Assembly: GCA_947175665.1 (NCBI GenBank)
Contig: CAMWNR010000001.1
Coordinates: 1-64,000, forward strand
Direction of reading: 5' to 3'
Length of the DNA stretch: 64,000 nt
Origin: an uncultured Porphyromonadaceae bacterium
GTDB lineage: Bacteria; Bacteroidota; Bacteroidia; Bacteroidales; Muribaculaceae
This document shows positions 28,234 through 39,800 of this stretch, piece after piece. The notes below the pieces were generated by a model. It saw nothing but the letters and a program-made list of their open reading frames with translations. It did no database searches and had not been told where the DNA came from. The translations under genes were made by a program, and so were the position numbers. The stretch's first letter is position 1. Each line of letters starts with the position of its first letter.

Positions 28234-28398
28234 TTATTTATTTGATGTTGATATTATGTTTCCTGCTTTTAGCCCGCCAGTAGCACCTGCTACTGCGCTG
28301 ACTGTCGTAACCATTCCCATGCATTGGCTCTCAAGTCCGGCAGTGCCTTTTAATGGTTTTTCTGACTTAGTTCTCACTACTTTTACTCGTTGATGCAT
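28234..28398 (-). CDS. 54-aa mini-protein homologous to MCP N-terminus
   Basis: TAAAATG junction with scaffold gene; GTAGLESQCMGMVTTVSAVAGATGGLKAGNII aligns to MCP GHAGLPTQVAGEATTVSAAATATGGVGAGNFI. Confidence 0.65.
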   Translation of the reverse strand: MHQRVKVVRTKSEKPLKGTAGLESQCMGMVTTVSAVAGATGGLKAGNIISTSNK

Positions 28399-28399
28399 T

Positions 28400-29143
28400 T
28401 TACTGAGCCTCTGCTGCAAGGTCAAATATTGATTGATTTTTGGGGGATGAATTAGAATGTCCTTGTCCATTCTTGCCGCCAAGTGGTGCAATGCCGTCTC
28501 CCTTCTTACTCTTACGCAGGTTCTCCACAATCCTGGTATTGCGGCCGGCTATTTCACCCTCCTCTCCTGCCGCCTCCACATCAGCATCATAGTTAAGTGC
28601 CTTACAAGCCAAATCCAGAGTCTCAGGGCTAAACTTTCCCATTACCCCGTCTCTCACGATTGTCAGCAAAAAGTCAACTATTTTGTCGATATCCTCATCG
28701 CTCATACCACGTTCAGCCTGAAACTTACGCAGAGTTTCAAGAGTCACATCCATATTCGCCTCATACTCCTCATCCAGTTTCTTGCTCTTAGCCGCACGCT
28801 CTACAAATTCCTTATTCGCCTCGGCTATCCTATCCTGCATCTCCGGATCATCGAGTACATCCTTAATCTCAACTCCGAAGTTCCTTACCAGTCCCAACAC
28901 AGGATCCTTACCATTATGCATATCAGTAAGCAACTGCGCACTACGAGGGTCCGCTGCAAACATATCCGACAAGGTTTTTTCTCTCCCCTTATACCCCTCC
29001 AGTTCTTGCTCGTATTGGTCGTAATCATCGGAAATCTGACCGTAGATTTCCTCATCATCCTCAAACTTTTTGTCGGGGTATTTTTTGCGCAGGCGGTCAA
29101 TGTGTTGGTCACGCCTGCTTTTAACTAACTTATTATCAGCCAT
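28400..29143 (-). CDS. putative capsid scaffolding protein
   Basis: Acidic, helical, 247 aa, immediately upstream of capsid genes. Confidence 0.6.
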   Translation of the reverse strand: MADNKLVKSRRDQHIDRLRKKYPDKKFEDDEEIYGQISDDYDQYEQELEGYKGREKTLSDMFAADPRSAQLLTDMHNGKDPVLGLVRNFGVEIKDVLDDPEMQDRIAEANKEFVERAAKSKKLDEEYEANMDVTLETLRKFQAERGMSDEDIDKIVDFLLTIVRDGVMGKFSPETLDLACKALNYDADVEAAGEEGEIAGRNTRIVENLRKSKKGDGIAPLGGKNGQGHSNSSPKNQSIFDLAAEAQ

Positions 29144-29181
29144 TACTATAAAACTATTATGGTTGGTGTTTTCTTTTTAGG

Positions 29182-29189
29182 CAAAGATA
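29182..29189 (-). promoter_or_regulatory. -7 box TATCTTTG upstream of scaffold/MCP
   Basis: Reverse complement of CAAAGATA. Confidence 0.45.
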
Positions 29190-29237
29190 CCTCTCTGATT
29201 TGGCATCACATTTTTAAGTATTGTTAATCAAACCGAT

Positions 29238-29245
29238 TAACTTTG
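29238..29245 (+). promoter_or_regulatory. -7 box TAACTTTG upstream of terminase genes
   Basis: Consensus TAnnTTTG. Confidence 0.45.
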
Positions 29246-29320
29246 CACAGAGCAAATAAAATTTGTCAATTTTTGTATAAGTTGCAAGTTTTAACGTAGC
29301 ATCCCTCACGGCAAACTCAA

Positions 29321-29767
29321 ATGGCAAAACATTTCGGCTCGATAATGGACTTCACACGTCAGCGCAACAACGACCTCATGCGTGCCTATCGTGAGCAACT
29401 CGCGTTGGCCAACTACATTGTTATGCCCGAAATTTTTGAGAAAGTGGCCGAGTCGCCTGCTAAACGCTTTTGGGTATCAGAAGAGAGAGCCGCGGTAGAG
29501 ATCTCGCGTATGTTGGCCGGTAAGCCGTTCTCACGTATGCGTCCGAATAAACGTGAGATGTTTCAAGAGATTTTCCGCAGATATATTGCTCTGCGCGATC
29601 TGCACCCCGAGATGTCGCTCTTTGAATTGGTTTCATTCATTGTTCATCAACCGGCACCCAAATTCTACTTTACCCCTCGCACAGTCGGTGAATTTATCTA
29701 TCGTATTAAAAACGGTTGGTACGACAAACAGCATGACCGATATAGACAACATATTGACAGAAAATGA
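29321..29767 (+). CDS. putative terminase small subunit-like protein
   Basis: Directly upstream of and overlapping TerL; MDFTRQRNNDLMRAYREQLA...RFWVSEERAAVEISRM. Confidence 0.5.
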   Translation: MAKHFGSIMDFTRQRNNDLMRAYREQLALANYIVMPEIFEKVAESPAKRFWVSEERAAVEISRMLAGKPFSRMRPNKREMFQEIFRRYIALRDLHPEMSLFELVSFIVHQPAPKFYFTPRTVGEFIYRIKNGWYDKQHDRYRQHIDRK

Positions 29768-31832
29768 CCGCCGCAACGAGATAATGTTCGCACCATGCGA
29801 CTACCTCACCGGCCGTGGATCAATAGGGGAGAGGGTTCGTGTCTCTATCTCCGACTTCGTTATACCGGTCCAGTGGATACCCGTTGATATGATGAGTATT
29901 CCATTCGTGCAGAAACTTGTCGGTGCCGGGTCTATTCATGCTTTCCTCTCCGATGTATTGCAGGTTGAGCCTAACGACATCGACTATCACAAAGTATCCG
30001 AGAAATTCATTCGCCTGCGTTATAGGTATGACTTTGCTTTTTGGGCGGCATCCCTTATCCGCATACATAACAAGGACGGTGGCGATGATGTACTTTTTCG
30101 CTTGCGCTATCCGCAACGTATACTCGTATCTCACTTTGAGGAAAAGCGCAGAGCAGGTCTGCCGATACGTCTCATTTTGCTGAAAGCACGTCAATGGGGC
30201 GGCTCTACCACTACGCAGATTTATATGATGTGGTTGCAGTTCTTTCATGCTACGGGTCTCAACTCGCTTATTATCGCTCATCAAGGTGCCATCTCCGATG
30301 AAATCAAGGATATGTTCGACAACGCTATCAAGGCTTACCCCGTAGAGTTGTTGCACAAAATGGGTGATACCTTCTCAGTAAATGAACCTAAAATGGTAGG
30401 TGTTGGCAAATCCGGCTCAACCTCCCGCGTACCTCAGCGCAACTGCAAGATTAAAGTCGGTACCGCCGAACGCCCCGATGGTTGCCGTGGCGGTGCCTAC
30501 TCGCTCGTTCATCTTTCGGAGGTTGGCATTTGGAAAAAGACTGAGGGTAAATCACCCGAAGATATTGTACGCTCCGCCTGTTCCGGTATTCTACTGCGCC
30601 CGCTGACTATGATTGTTATGGAGTCAACGGCAAACGGAACCGGCAATTTCTTTCATACCGAATATAAAGCCGCCTCCGACCCCGATACTCCCTCCCAGTT
30701 TGACGCGCTTTTTATCGCTTGGTTTCAGATTGAGCAATATTCTATTCCGTTTGAGAACTCTGACCGGCTAAAAGAATTTGCGCTATGGCTCTATGAGAAT
30801 AGAGAGAACGACAATGTTATGACTGCTCGTGAGCAAAGCGGCCATTATCTATGGTGGCTATGGCAGAAAGGCGCGACATTGGAGGCTATCAACTGGTATG
30901 TTAAAGAGAGAAGCGGTAAAAACAGCCACGCTGTCATGGCTTCCGAATACCCCTCTGATGATGTGGAGGCGTTTGTTCACTCCGGCTCTATGGTATTTGA
31001 CAAATACGATGTTGAGGAATTCAACAAGGCTTGTCGTCCGCCCCGGTTTATCGGAGAGGTTTATGCCAAGGGCGATGAGGGAGATTCCGCTCTTGAAAAT
31101 CTGCGCTTCAGCGATGATGCGCAGGGGCGGTTGTGGATTTGGGCCAAGCCTGAAGAAGACGATGAGGTTGAGGTAACAGACCGGTATCTCACTATCGTTG
31201 ACGTCGGCGGTCGCTCCGATAAGGCTGACTGGTCGGTAATACTCGTTATTGACCGTATCAACATGATTGATGGCGACCGTCCTGCCGTTGTCGCACAATG
31301 GTATGGACATTGCGATATTGACCGCCTCGCATGGAAAGCAGCGCAAGTAGCAGCCTACTATAACAACTCCCTTCTCGTAATCGAGAGCAACACACTCGAG
31401 ACACACGACCGCGAACGTCAGGTTGAGGGGGGAGACCAGTCGCAGTATATCCTCAATCAAATCTCACACATATACCCTAATTTATATGCACGCCGTCAAT
31501 CGGAAGATGAGATAAGACAGGGTGTGCCTCGCAAGTACGGTTTTCACACCAATGTCGCTACAAAACCCATGATTATATCCACACTCGTCAAGGCAATCCG
31601 AGACCACATCTATACAGAGAGAGACTCCCGTTGCCTCGATGAGTACCTGACTTACGAACGCAAGCCTAACGGCTCTTATGGTGCCATAATCGGCCATCAC
31701 GATGACATCCTTATGACACGCGCAATCGGACTGCATATCTGCTTTTATGAAATGGAAATACCCAGAATATTGCCAAAACAGAAAAACAAAAGCACAAAAA
31801 GAAACGGCCCCGTTTCCGAAGCCGTTTTCTAA
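29733..31832 (+). CDS. terL: terminase large subunit
   Basis: ATPase segment LLKARQWGGSTTTQ, TMIVMESTANGTGN; nuclease-like RYLTIVDVGGRSDKADWSVI; start revised to 29733. Confidence 0.85.
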   Translation: MTDIDNILTENDRRNEIMFAPCDYLTGRGSIGERVRVSISDFVIPVQWIPVDMMSIPFVQKLVGAGSIHAFLSDVLQVEPNDIDYHKVSEKFIRLRYRYDFAFWAASLIRIHNKDGGDDVLFRLRYPQRILVSHFEEKRRAGLPIRLILLKARQWGGSTTTQIYMMWLQFFHATGLNSLIIAHQGAISDEIKDMFDNAIKAYPVELLHKMGDTFSVNEPKMVGVGKSGSTSRVPQRNCKIKVGTAERPDGCRGGAYSLVHLSEVGIWKKTEGKSPEDIVRSACSGILLRPLTMIVMESTANGTGNFFHTEYKAASDPDTPSQFDALFIAWFQIEQYSIPFENSDRLKEFALWLYENRENDNVMTAREQSGHYLWWLWQKGATLEAINWYVKERSGKNSHAVMASEYPSDDVEAFVHSGSMVFDKYDVEEFNKACRPPRFIGEVYAKGDEGDSALENLRFSDDAQGRLWIWAKPEEDDEVEVTDRYLTIVDVGGRSDKADWSVILVIDRINMIDGDRPAVVAQWYGHCDIDRLAWKAAQVAAYYNNSLLVIESNTLETHDRERQVEGGDQSQYILNQISHIYPNLYARRQSEDEIRQGVPRKYGFHTNVATKPMIISTLVKAIRDHIYTERDSRCLDEYLTYERKPNGSYGAIIGHHDDILMTRAIGLHICFYEMEIPRILPKQKNKSTKRNGPVSEAVF

Positions 31833-31849
31833 AATTCTATGACTGTATG

Positions 31850-33832
31850 TTACGCAGCAAGCATTTGCTGTGCTTGGGCCACTGCAGCCATATTTGCACC
31901 TTGCTGTGCTTGCTGTATCAGTTCGGGAGATATGCCGTCCGGCATTTGACCCTGCTCCAGTTGCTCTCTTTGGCTCTTGATGCTTTGCAGTAGATTGTCG
32001 GCAAATGGGAACTCTCCATTTTCCAATAATTGCTCTACCGAGATTGCCTTCATTTCAAACAATTTCATCAATATGTCATTCGACAATGCACGATAGGCAG
32101 GTGTAGCAGTACTCTCCACAATTGAAAGATCAAACTCAACATCCCGGATTTTCTTCGGATCGTACTCCACAATAGTCGAATTTTTACCCACGATATTAAA
32201 TACTCGCGGAGTATCATAAAACTGCTGAATATTCTTCACATCCTTGGTTGCCCCCTCTCTTACAAACATCGAGAACGTATCCAGAAGATCAAGCAGAGAT
32301 GTAGTCGCATTCTGAGCCTGCTGGTTATAGAGACTTGCCGACATCCCGCTATAGCCCGGCTTACCCTGTAGCGCTCCATTCACACCCGAAATATCCTCAA
32401 AAAATTTCAACTGCATACTCAGCAACTCACTGATACCTATCTGTGTGCAGTTATTCGCTATCTGTTGGGGGAGTGCTCCCGTCTTTGATTGCTTTATCAT
32501 AATGACGCCATTAAACCGCGCCCACTCATCCGCGACATCATCCATTGACATCCCTTTAGGCAGGCACTCCTCCGGAAAGAGAAGCACACCCTTTGCACTC
32601 GCTCGCATAATCCAGTCATACATCGTGATAAGCCGGTTGGTATATCGCTGTTGGTCTATCACATTGCTCACAAACGAATGTATCTCCCCGTCAATAAATG
32701 GATACGCCTTAAACACGTATGGGTGGCTCTTATGCTCATAAGGCGTTTCCCCCTCCTCAAGAATATCTCCGAATGGCGTCAGGCAATAATAATACCAGTA
32801 TGAGTCCATAAACCATTCATACTGTATAAGCGGCACATCTTCCATATCCATCCCCAGTTCCAGCGCCTGTTGCATACGTTCCCGATTCACACCCCCTACA
32901 AGTTCCTCAAAATCTTCAATGTCAATCTTAAACACATCACCGTTATTCACATCATGACAGCGGTAGCGAGGTTTACTCTCCTTACGCCACACCTCAATAA
33001 CTCGGCATCGCGTTATATCCCGCGGCACAAGAAAATCATAATACCCCTGTAGCGGATAGCCGAAATAGTCATAGGTCGCTCCGATAGTCGCTTTGTCGCG
33101 CGCCTGCCGGTATATCTCTGCCAGACGATTATAGTCCGCCGGACACCGGGCGAACCTCTCGCATAGGCTCTCAAACGAAATATCATGCACCTCTCCGAGG
33201 CAAGATACATCCCACCCGCGGAAATCACGCATATTGTTGTCTATAAAGAAATTGTTCGGCTGTACATAATCCGTCCAGCAATCCAGTTTATTCTCCCTCC
33301 AGCCATACCACTTGCGCTGAACCACAAAGCCTGAGATCAGGAACTCTTCCATACATCGGGCATTTATCTCGGTCATGCGGTTAAGGTGCATATTGCATTG
33401 GAGGACGGTTGACATGGTCTCGCCATACTTCTGCTCATCGCGGTCTCGTGCCGTGCAGGTAGGCTCTTTCATTTGACTTCGATACACACCCAGTACCGCC
33501 TGCACCATGCGTCTGATAAGGTTATTCTTCAGAGCCACATTCCCCTGCGACTTGATATAGTCCTCTTCCTTTACCATCTTGCCATCAATGCAGATATAAT
33601 CATCCCATTGCTTGCCGTAGGTATATTTCTTGTTGCGCTCTCGGTCTTGGCGAAAGGTCTCCATCGCCATCCAGTATTGCTGTGCTTCAAACAACACATC
33701 AAATGCACGCTTGTCACCGCTCATCCTTTTTGCGCGTGCCACAGTGTCAAGTTCCGTGCTATTCGCCTGCCGGGCTCCGGCCATCACGCGACTTGCCTTA
33801 TGAAGTCTCTTACTCTGTAATTTTTTTGACAT
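31850..33832 (-). CDS. portal protein
   Basis: ~660 aa, YDWIMRASAKGVLLFPEECLP, GVNGALQGKPGYSGMSASLYNQQAQNATTSLLDLLDTF; start revised to 33832. Confidence 0.8.
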   Translation of the reverse strand: MSKKLQSKRLHKASRVMAGARQANSTELDTVARAKRMSGDKRAFDVLFEAQQYWMAMETFRQDRERNKKYTYGKQWDDYICIDGKMVKEEDYIKSQGNVALKNNLIRRMVQAVLGVYRSQMKEPTCTARDRDEQKYGETMSTVLQCNMHLNRMTEINARCMEEFLISGFVVQRKWYGWRENKLDCWTDYVQPNNFFIDNNMRDFRGWDVSCLGEVHDISFESLCERFARCPADYNRLAEIYRQARDKATIGATYDYFGYPLQGYYDFLVPRDITRCRVIEVWRKESKPRYRCHDVNNGDVFKIDIEDFEELVGGVNRERMQQALELGMDMEDVPLIQYEWFMDSYWYYYCLTPFGDILEEGETPYEHKSHPYVFKAYPFIDGEIHSFVSNVIDQQRYTNRLITMYDWIMRASAKGVLLFPEECLPKGMSMDDVADEWARFNGVIMIKQSKTGALPQQIANNCTQIGISELLSMQLKFFEDISGVNGALQGKPGYSGMSASLYNQQAQNATTSLLDLLDTFSMFVREGATKDVKNIQQFYDTPRVFNIVGKNSTIVEYDPKKIRDVEFDLSIVESTATPAYRALSNDILMKLFEMKAISVEQLLENGEFPFADNLLQSIKSQREQLEQGQMPDGISPELIQQAQQGANMAAVAQAQQMLAA

Positions 33833-33850
33833 CGCTTCTTGAGTTATTAT

Positions 33851-33886
33851 GGGGATGATGCGAAGATAACACCTTACATCATCCCC
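33851..33886. promoter_or_regulatory. 10-bp hairpin between giant gene and portal gene
   Basis: GGGGATGATG-N16-CATCATCCCC. Confidence 0.6.
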
Positions 33887-33896
33887 GGTCATTTAA

Positions 33897-36800
33897 CTAT
33901 TGTTGCGTGTAATCCTCTGCAAACTGCTCTCTCAATCTGTTTACCTGCACCGAATCGTGGGCTACTTTCATAAGTGATACCACCTCTCGTTTCAGCCTGC
34001 GCATATCGTCTTCATACATCGCCCTGTCATCATCGGTAATGTCCGGGTCTTTGACGGCTCTATTCAGCCAATTGTAATCGGCTATATACTCGTCCATCAC
34101 ATCATGTCGCGCTCCATCTCTCGAATGCTTCAGTGCGTTAAGGAAAATTCTATACTTGTCAGACCCTAGGTCTGCTTCATCCTCATATTTACGCAACAGA
34201 GAATGTGTGCGTTTATACTCCTCAAGATACTTGAAGAAATCAGAGTTTACCTTTTTCTCAGCAGTCCTCTCATCACCCATCTTGACAAGTCTGTTTACAA
34301 GTAATATGCTATTTGGGTCATAATCTCGCTCGCCAAGCATCATCTCTCCGGTCTTCACCATCTTATTGATGACATTAGAGTATCCTCCGAAATATCCATT
34401 CAGAAGATATTCTAATTGTGCTGGATTGAAATTTGCCCATCCTGCCTTGTAATCATTGCCTCCGCTCGCCTCGTTTGTCCATTTGGATAGGTCAATAAGT
34501 TGGGCGTTAGTACGTGGATATGCTTTTGTCCATTCGGGCATATCCTTGTTGAAAGGAGTCTCCTTATAGATTGGGAGTCCTGTCCATGATGTATTTGTCG
34601 CGGATTCAACAAGAGGCTTAAACGCACTTGGAACAAAGGCGTGGAGTCCACCACCTCCCTCCATAAAATCAATAGGTAAAATTTGTGAGAGTTGGGAACC
34701 TATCTCTTTAGCGAGTTCTACATCAGAATATTCTTCTCTCCCGGATGTCACGCCATATGCGAGTTCTCCAAGTCCATAGAATCCACGAAATTCAACAGAT
34801 AGCGGAATTGTTAGCCATGAGTTGTTGAAGCAGCGAAACATCAGATTGGAACGGCGCGTATATTTGGGCACGTTGTAATAGCCATTTTTGTCCTCATCAT
34901 CACCATTATCTGATAAAACCGCTATTACATAACCTATCAACATCATAGCGGTCGATGCCATAATAGCCCTACCGGGATGCTTTTTGAATGCTTTAAAGTA
35001 GTTTGACGCTCCCTGCACTGCGGCATTCCAAAATACATAAAAACTCCTGCCGAGACCGGATGTAAAACCGGCTACCTTGCCGACAACTGTCTGTCCTTTT
35101 GCGTCCATGAATTTACTACCGGCCCCTTTTTTATTGAAATTGACAGAAATTTCTTTTGCATCATATACCGACCGCTGTACTTCTCTACCACTTTCTCGGG
35201 ATGTGATAAACGCCGCAAAACGTGCGCTATTCTCAACACCTCGGTTCACTAGGTCAAGCATGTTACAGATGAGGTTAAAAATTCTCTTAGGATTTAACTT
35301 ACCTCTGCGCGCTTCTTTCATCAGTTGGGCTACAAGTTTCTTCTCCTTCTCAAGGTCTCGCTGCATTGTATAACCTGTTTCACCTCCCCAGTGCATAAAC
35401 TCATAGAACATTCTGTGGATAGGATTGTGCATGTCAAGTCGGTTGGTGTCGTAAAGATGCAAGAGTTTAACCATACGGATTGGATTGACCTTGGCATGAT
35501 TTAAATGGAATCCATTAGCATAGTCTTTACTCTCTTTTACATGCACCATTGTATTTGAATATATCAGGTCACGGATAAAGTTTGCTACGACAAAGTCCGG
35601 GCTTCGTGTAGTGTATAACTGGCTTAACTGCCGGTTGACAGTTTGGGCTATATTGAAAACCTTGCCAATTGCCCCGTTAAGGTCATTATCAGGATTAGTA
35701 AGTCCGTTGACAGCCTGCGCCGCTCTCGGATTGCCGTTGATGGTGATGACATAACTCTCACCGTTACGTTTCACAAGCACCTGATGTTCCTTGATATTGC
35801 CGTCGACCAAACGATAAGGTATGCCTATTGCATCTCTCCCTCGCTTGTATTTGTCCGGCTCGGACTGTGAAAGAGCCTCCATGCGTTGCTCGAAATCCAT
35901 CACAGCCTTGTCTATTTCATCGGGTGTCATGTTTTCGTCTACATCGGCAAAAGTCGGCTTCCATATATCCTTAGTTTCATCATGGACAAGCCACAGCCTG
36001 TTAACACTTGCAAGGTCGCTCGGATGATTCTGAACATATGTGAGGAACTTCTGCTTCATGACGTTGCGGTTGCCTTGTATAATGCTGTTCTGCGCCATAT
36101 ATGCAATCGTGGCCAGTGGGTCATCCGCTTTTGATTTACGGCCTTCCGCTTTCTTGATAGGCCTACTGAATGCCCCGCCTTTAGTTGTCAGATAACCGTA
36201 TACATCATCGCTTGTCTTTTCATCAAAACCTCGCAACGGAATGTAATAGTCATACATGTCACGGATTTTTTCGTACTGTTCCTTGCTCAGCAGACCGCAG
36301 TCATAGACCTTCTTCAAGGAGGTCTTGGTAGCCTTGTTTACAGCACTCCAAAATTCCGTTATATCTGCTGAATGTGCCGCCTCATAGTCATCCACAATCT
36401 GCTGAGCCGCGGTTTCTGCGTCCTGCCAATCCTGCTCTCCTGTCAGACCGCATAGTCCGGCAAAGTCGCGCTCAGACTCTTCTCCATTGGCAATGGCTTC
36501 ATTACGCATATAGGCATTACGCTCCAATCCATGCTTGGCCATCATATAGTCTAAAAGTTCCTGCCGGCCTCTTTTGTTCTCAGACATCCGGGCCGCTATA
36601 TCAAGTAGAGGGCGCATAATGCGATGCTCATACTCTTCCATTTCAGCATGGCTCTTACTACTCATGAGGTTCTCTGCAATGTATGCGTTCTCAAAACTTG
36701 CCACATCTTCAATGACGCGTTTCGCACCTTGGCTCTCCACGGCTTTGTAAAATTCCATAAGTCCACGCATGGAATCCTGCATGGCCTCGGTAAACTGGTA

Positions 36801-39800
36801 CATACTTGACTGTAACTGCTTCTCATACATGGCACGTGCCATCACAGGCACTCGTTCCACATAGTCAGCACCGTCACGGAATCTTACCTCTTCATCACCA
36901 TCATATTTCGGATTCTCAAAAGTTTTTATTACCTTTGTTGCAAAATCAAGGTCTTGTGAGGCTATTTCCTGCTGATAATTAGATGACGCTGAGGAGAGCC
37001 ATGCGAGACCTTTTTCTTTGTCTGCATACCTCAGCGTATTGTTATGTACTATAGGCAACACAATGTTGGCTGCGTCCCGACCATGTATGGAACGAATGTC
37101 ATTAACTTCCAAAATCCTTGCACCGGACTGGATTGAGCGGTTAAGTTCTATGGCGACACACACGTTTTTCCCATCACGGTCTATAAGTTCGGTCAGCACC
37201 CCGAGAGTTTTTGCATCTCGCTGGAATACAAAGATAGGTTCTGAAAGCATCGTTGGAAGGTTTTGGAGTTGTGACAATTCTATATTGTGTTTTGTCTCAC
37301 TCGCTTTGCGCAAGACTCTTTGGCGAACTACTATTGGCATATCTGACAAGAACATCTTCATAATGCCGAGTGGTTTCCCGACTTCTATATATTCTTGCGT
37401 TGTCATATTACCATTCATATAGTGGTTCAGTTGCCTATTGAAACGATAGTTCGCTTCTTCTGCCTTAGCGGATTCACTAAGCATCGCATCATCATAGCCT
37501 GTATTACGACGCATGGTGATGTCCTCGGCCTCATCAATCACGCTCATCCTGCCATTGGCTTTTTTCATCTTGTATGCCTTGTGATAAATGTATGCCCATT
37601 GCTTGTCAGTCCACTTGCGCATCTTCGGGATTTTCAGACCGCGCAAGAGGTTATCAAACGCCTGCTGAAGCAAGCCTTTCAGTTTGCCCCAAAATGTCTG
37701 CTCCTCGGCGGTCATCTTCTCAAACCCTTTCTCACCGACCTTACCTGCCACGTTGGCACCGTACTCCTCAGTGGCATCGCGCTTCATCTGCTCGCGCTTG
37801 GCGTTGGCCTCCAAGTGTGCCTTGGCCATGTCGGTATGGTAATTGGCGTTGGCATCGGCCACATTTTCGTGGGCCGCCTGCTTCTCGCGGAAGATGCGGT
37901 CTACCTCTGCATCATACATCCGCTTGGCGCGTGCCTCAATGTCGGCCTTGATTGCATCCGTGGAGACGCTATAGAGTTCGTCAAGAGCATTGTCGAGCAA
38001 TTCCTTTGTCGGGAACAGCAGGCGCAGGCCATCATGACCCATCCCCTCATGCAGGAATGTGTTCTCAACATCGGCGAGGTCGGCATTGTTCGGTAGTAGA
38101 ATAGCAATCTCGGTAGCGCGGTTGCCGTTGATGCGGGTGATCCCCTTAGCGTTGGCTTCACGCGAGTTTCGCGCGTAAACCTTGATCTCCTCCGGGGTGC
38201 GCAGGATCCGCACGGGTGTGTTCAGTCGCTCCGACATTTCATTAACACGCTCCTCCATCTCCTTTTTCTGCAATTCCGAACTTGCACGTTCAAAAAATTG
38301 TTGTAACTTTGCATCCACAATGCCGTCATAGAAGTCGTTCGGCCTGCGTAAGATTGCAGAATCCGTTCCTTCCTTGGCGGTTTTTTCATATACATCCACA
38401 TTCGACACAAAACATGAATGCAGCCCTGTTGTATTGTCCCACGTCTTCTGAACTGTCATTCGCACATAGTATTCCTTTCCGCCGACAAGTGCCTTATTGA
38501 CATAGTTGTCAAATCGTATTACATTAGGGTGTGGCTTATGTTCCGTACCGTCTGGTCTTTGCGTACCTCCAAGTGAATCTTTCTCGGAATATGCAAGTAC
38601 TGATGTCTCAAGCAGATTGTCAAGTTGTGGTACTACCTGTGCAAACAATCCCCCCTCTTTATAGTTCTTCCCGAATGCTGTCCTGAGGAATTGTACTATA
38701 TCCCCGTCTTTTTCGACATCGGGTAATCCCCGGTACTCCGCAAACAGTTCGGCTTTGCTCAATTCATTCCGCTTAACCTCTATAGGCTCAAGAGCGCGGA
38801 TGGCAAGCAGTCGCTCTCCATCGGTCATATCCTCGCTGTCACGAAGCATGGATTTCTCAGTCTCCTCGTCGTCATCATCAAAAGTAACATCAGTTGCGGC
38901 ATCAACGGCTTTGTCCATTTCTGCATACTTGGCTTCCTTCTCTTCCAGTTCTTTTTTCATCAACTCCTCATATTTGGCAAGTCTCTCCTTTGCCTCTGCG
39001 AGTTGCTGTTTATGCTCAAACTCCTTGCCGTTACGCGCTTGGAGTTGGCGGTAATCTTCGGAGTAGTGCGCCAGTTGGTTCTTACCGCGGGATAGCAATT
39101 CTCGGCTTTCAGCACCGGTTACTATCCTTTCTGCTATTTCCTGCATAACATTCTTTATGCGGTTTCCTTTAACAGTCCTATCCTTAATGCCGAGAGCCTC
39201 GCAGGAATAGGTTACCTTACGCTCCGGCTCAAATGATAGAGTTCCTTGACCGATCTTGTCAACCTCACGCGTAACCGTGGTTGTAACCTCAAACGGCAAG
39301 CCGTCTATATTAATAGTAAGTCGGCTCGTCCAGTTCTCTGCACCCTCACGGATAGTCTCGGCTGCTTCATTCATCTTGGCATTCTGCTCCTTGAAGAAAT
39401 CCTCCATACCCTCTACGCTGTCAAACGAGAGTTTGCCGATGGTTATCTTCTTTAGAGTGCCGTCGGGAAAATGTTTGCCGATGATTTCAAGGTTCTTGGT
39501 CTCAATCTCAATTCGGCGTTGCGCGCCTTTGATGAACCCCTCAACCTTTGGCAACTGGTTATGGACATAGATTTGGTCGATGTCATGACCTTTCTGCTTG
39601 GCGGTAAGGTTGCGAACCTCGCGCTCGGCTTGGTTCTTCAGTATGGCATACTCACTGCCCGAAAGTTGGGCGGTCATATCTCCGAACGTGTCCTCTTCCT
39701 CTTCAAGCACGCGGTTCTCCATTGAGTTTTGCATCATCTTTGAACCGTTCATAATGGAGTCCGCGATTGCGCCCTTGGTTTTGAGCCTCTGATAAGCGGT

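Noticed and set aside
28457-29128. 223-aa + strand ORF antisense to the scaffold gene
   Set aside because: Shadow ORF; scaffold position and composition favour the - strand.
29820-30356. 178-aa - strand ORF antisense to TerL
   Set aside because: Opposite a well-supported terminase gene; shadow ORF.
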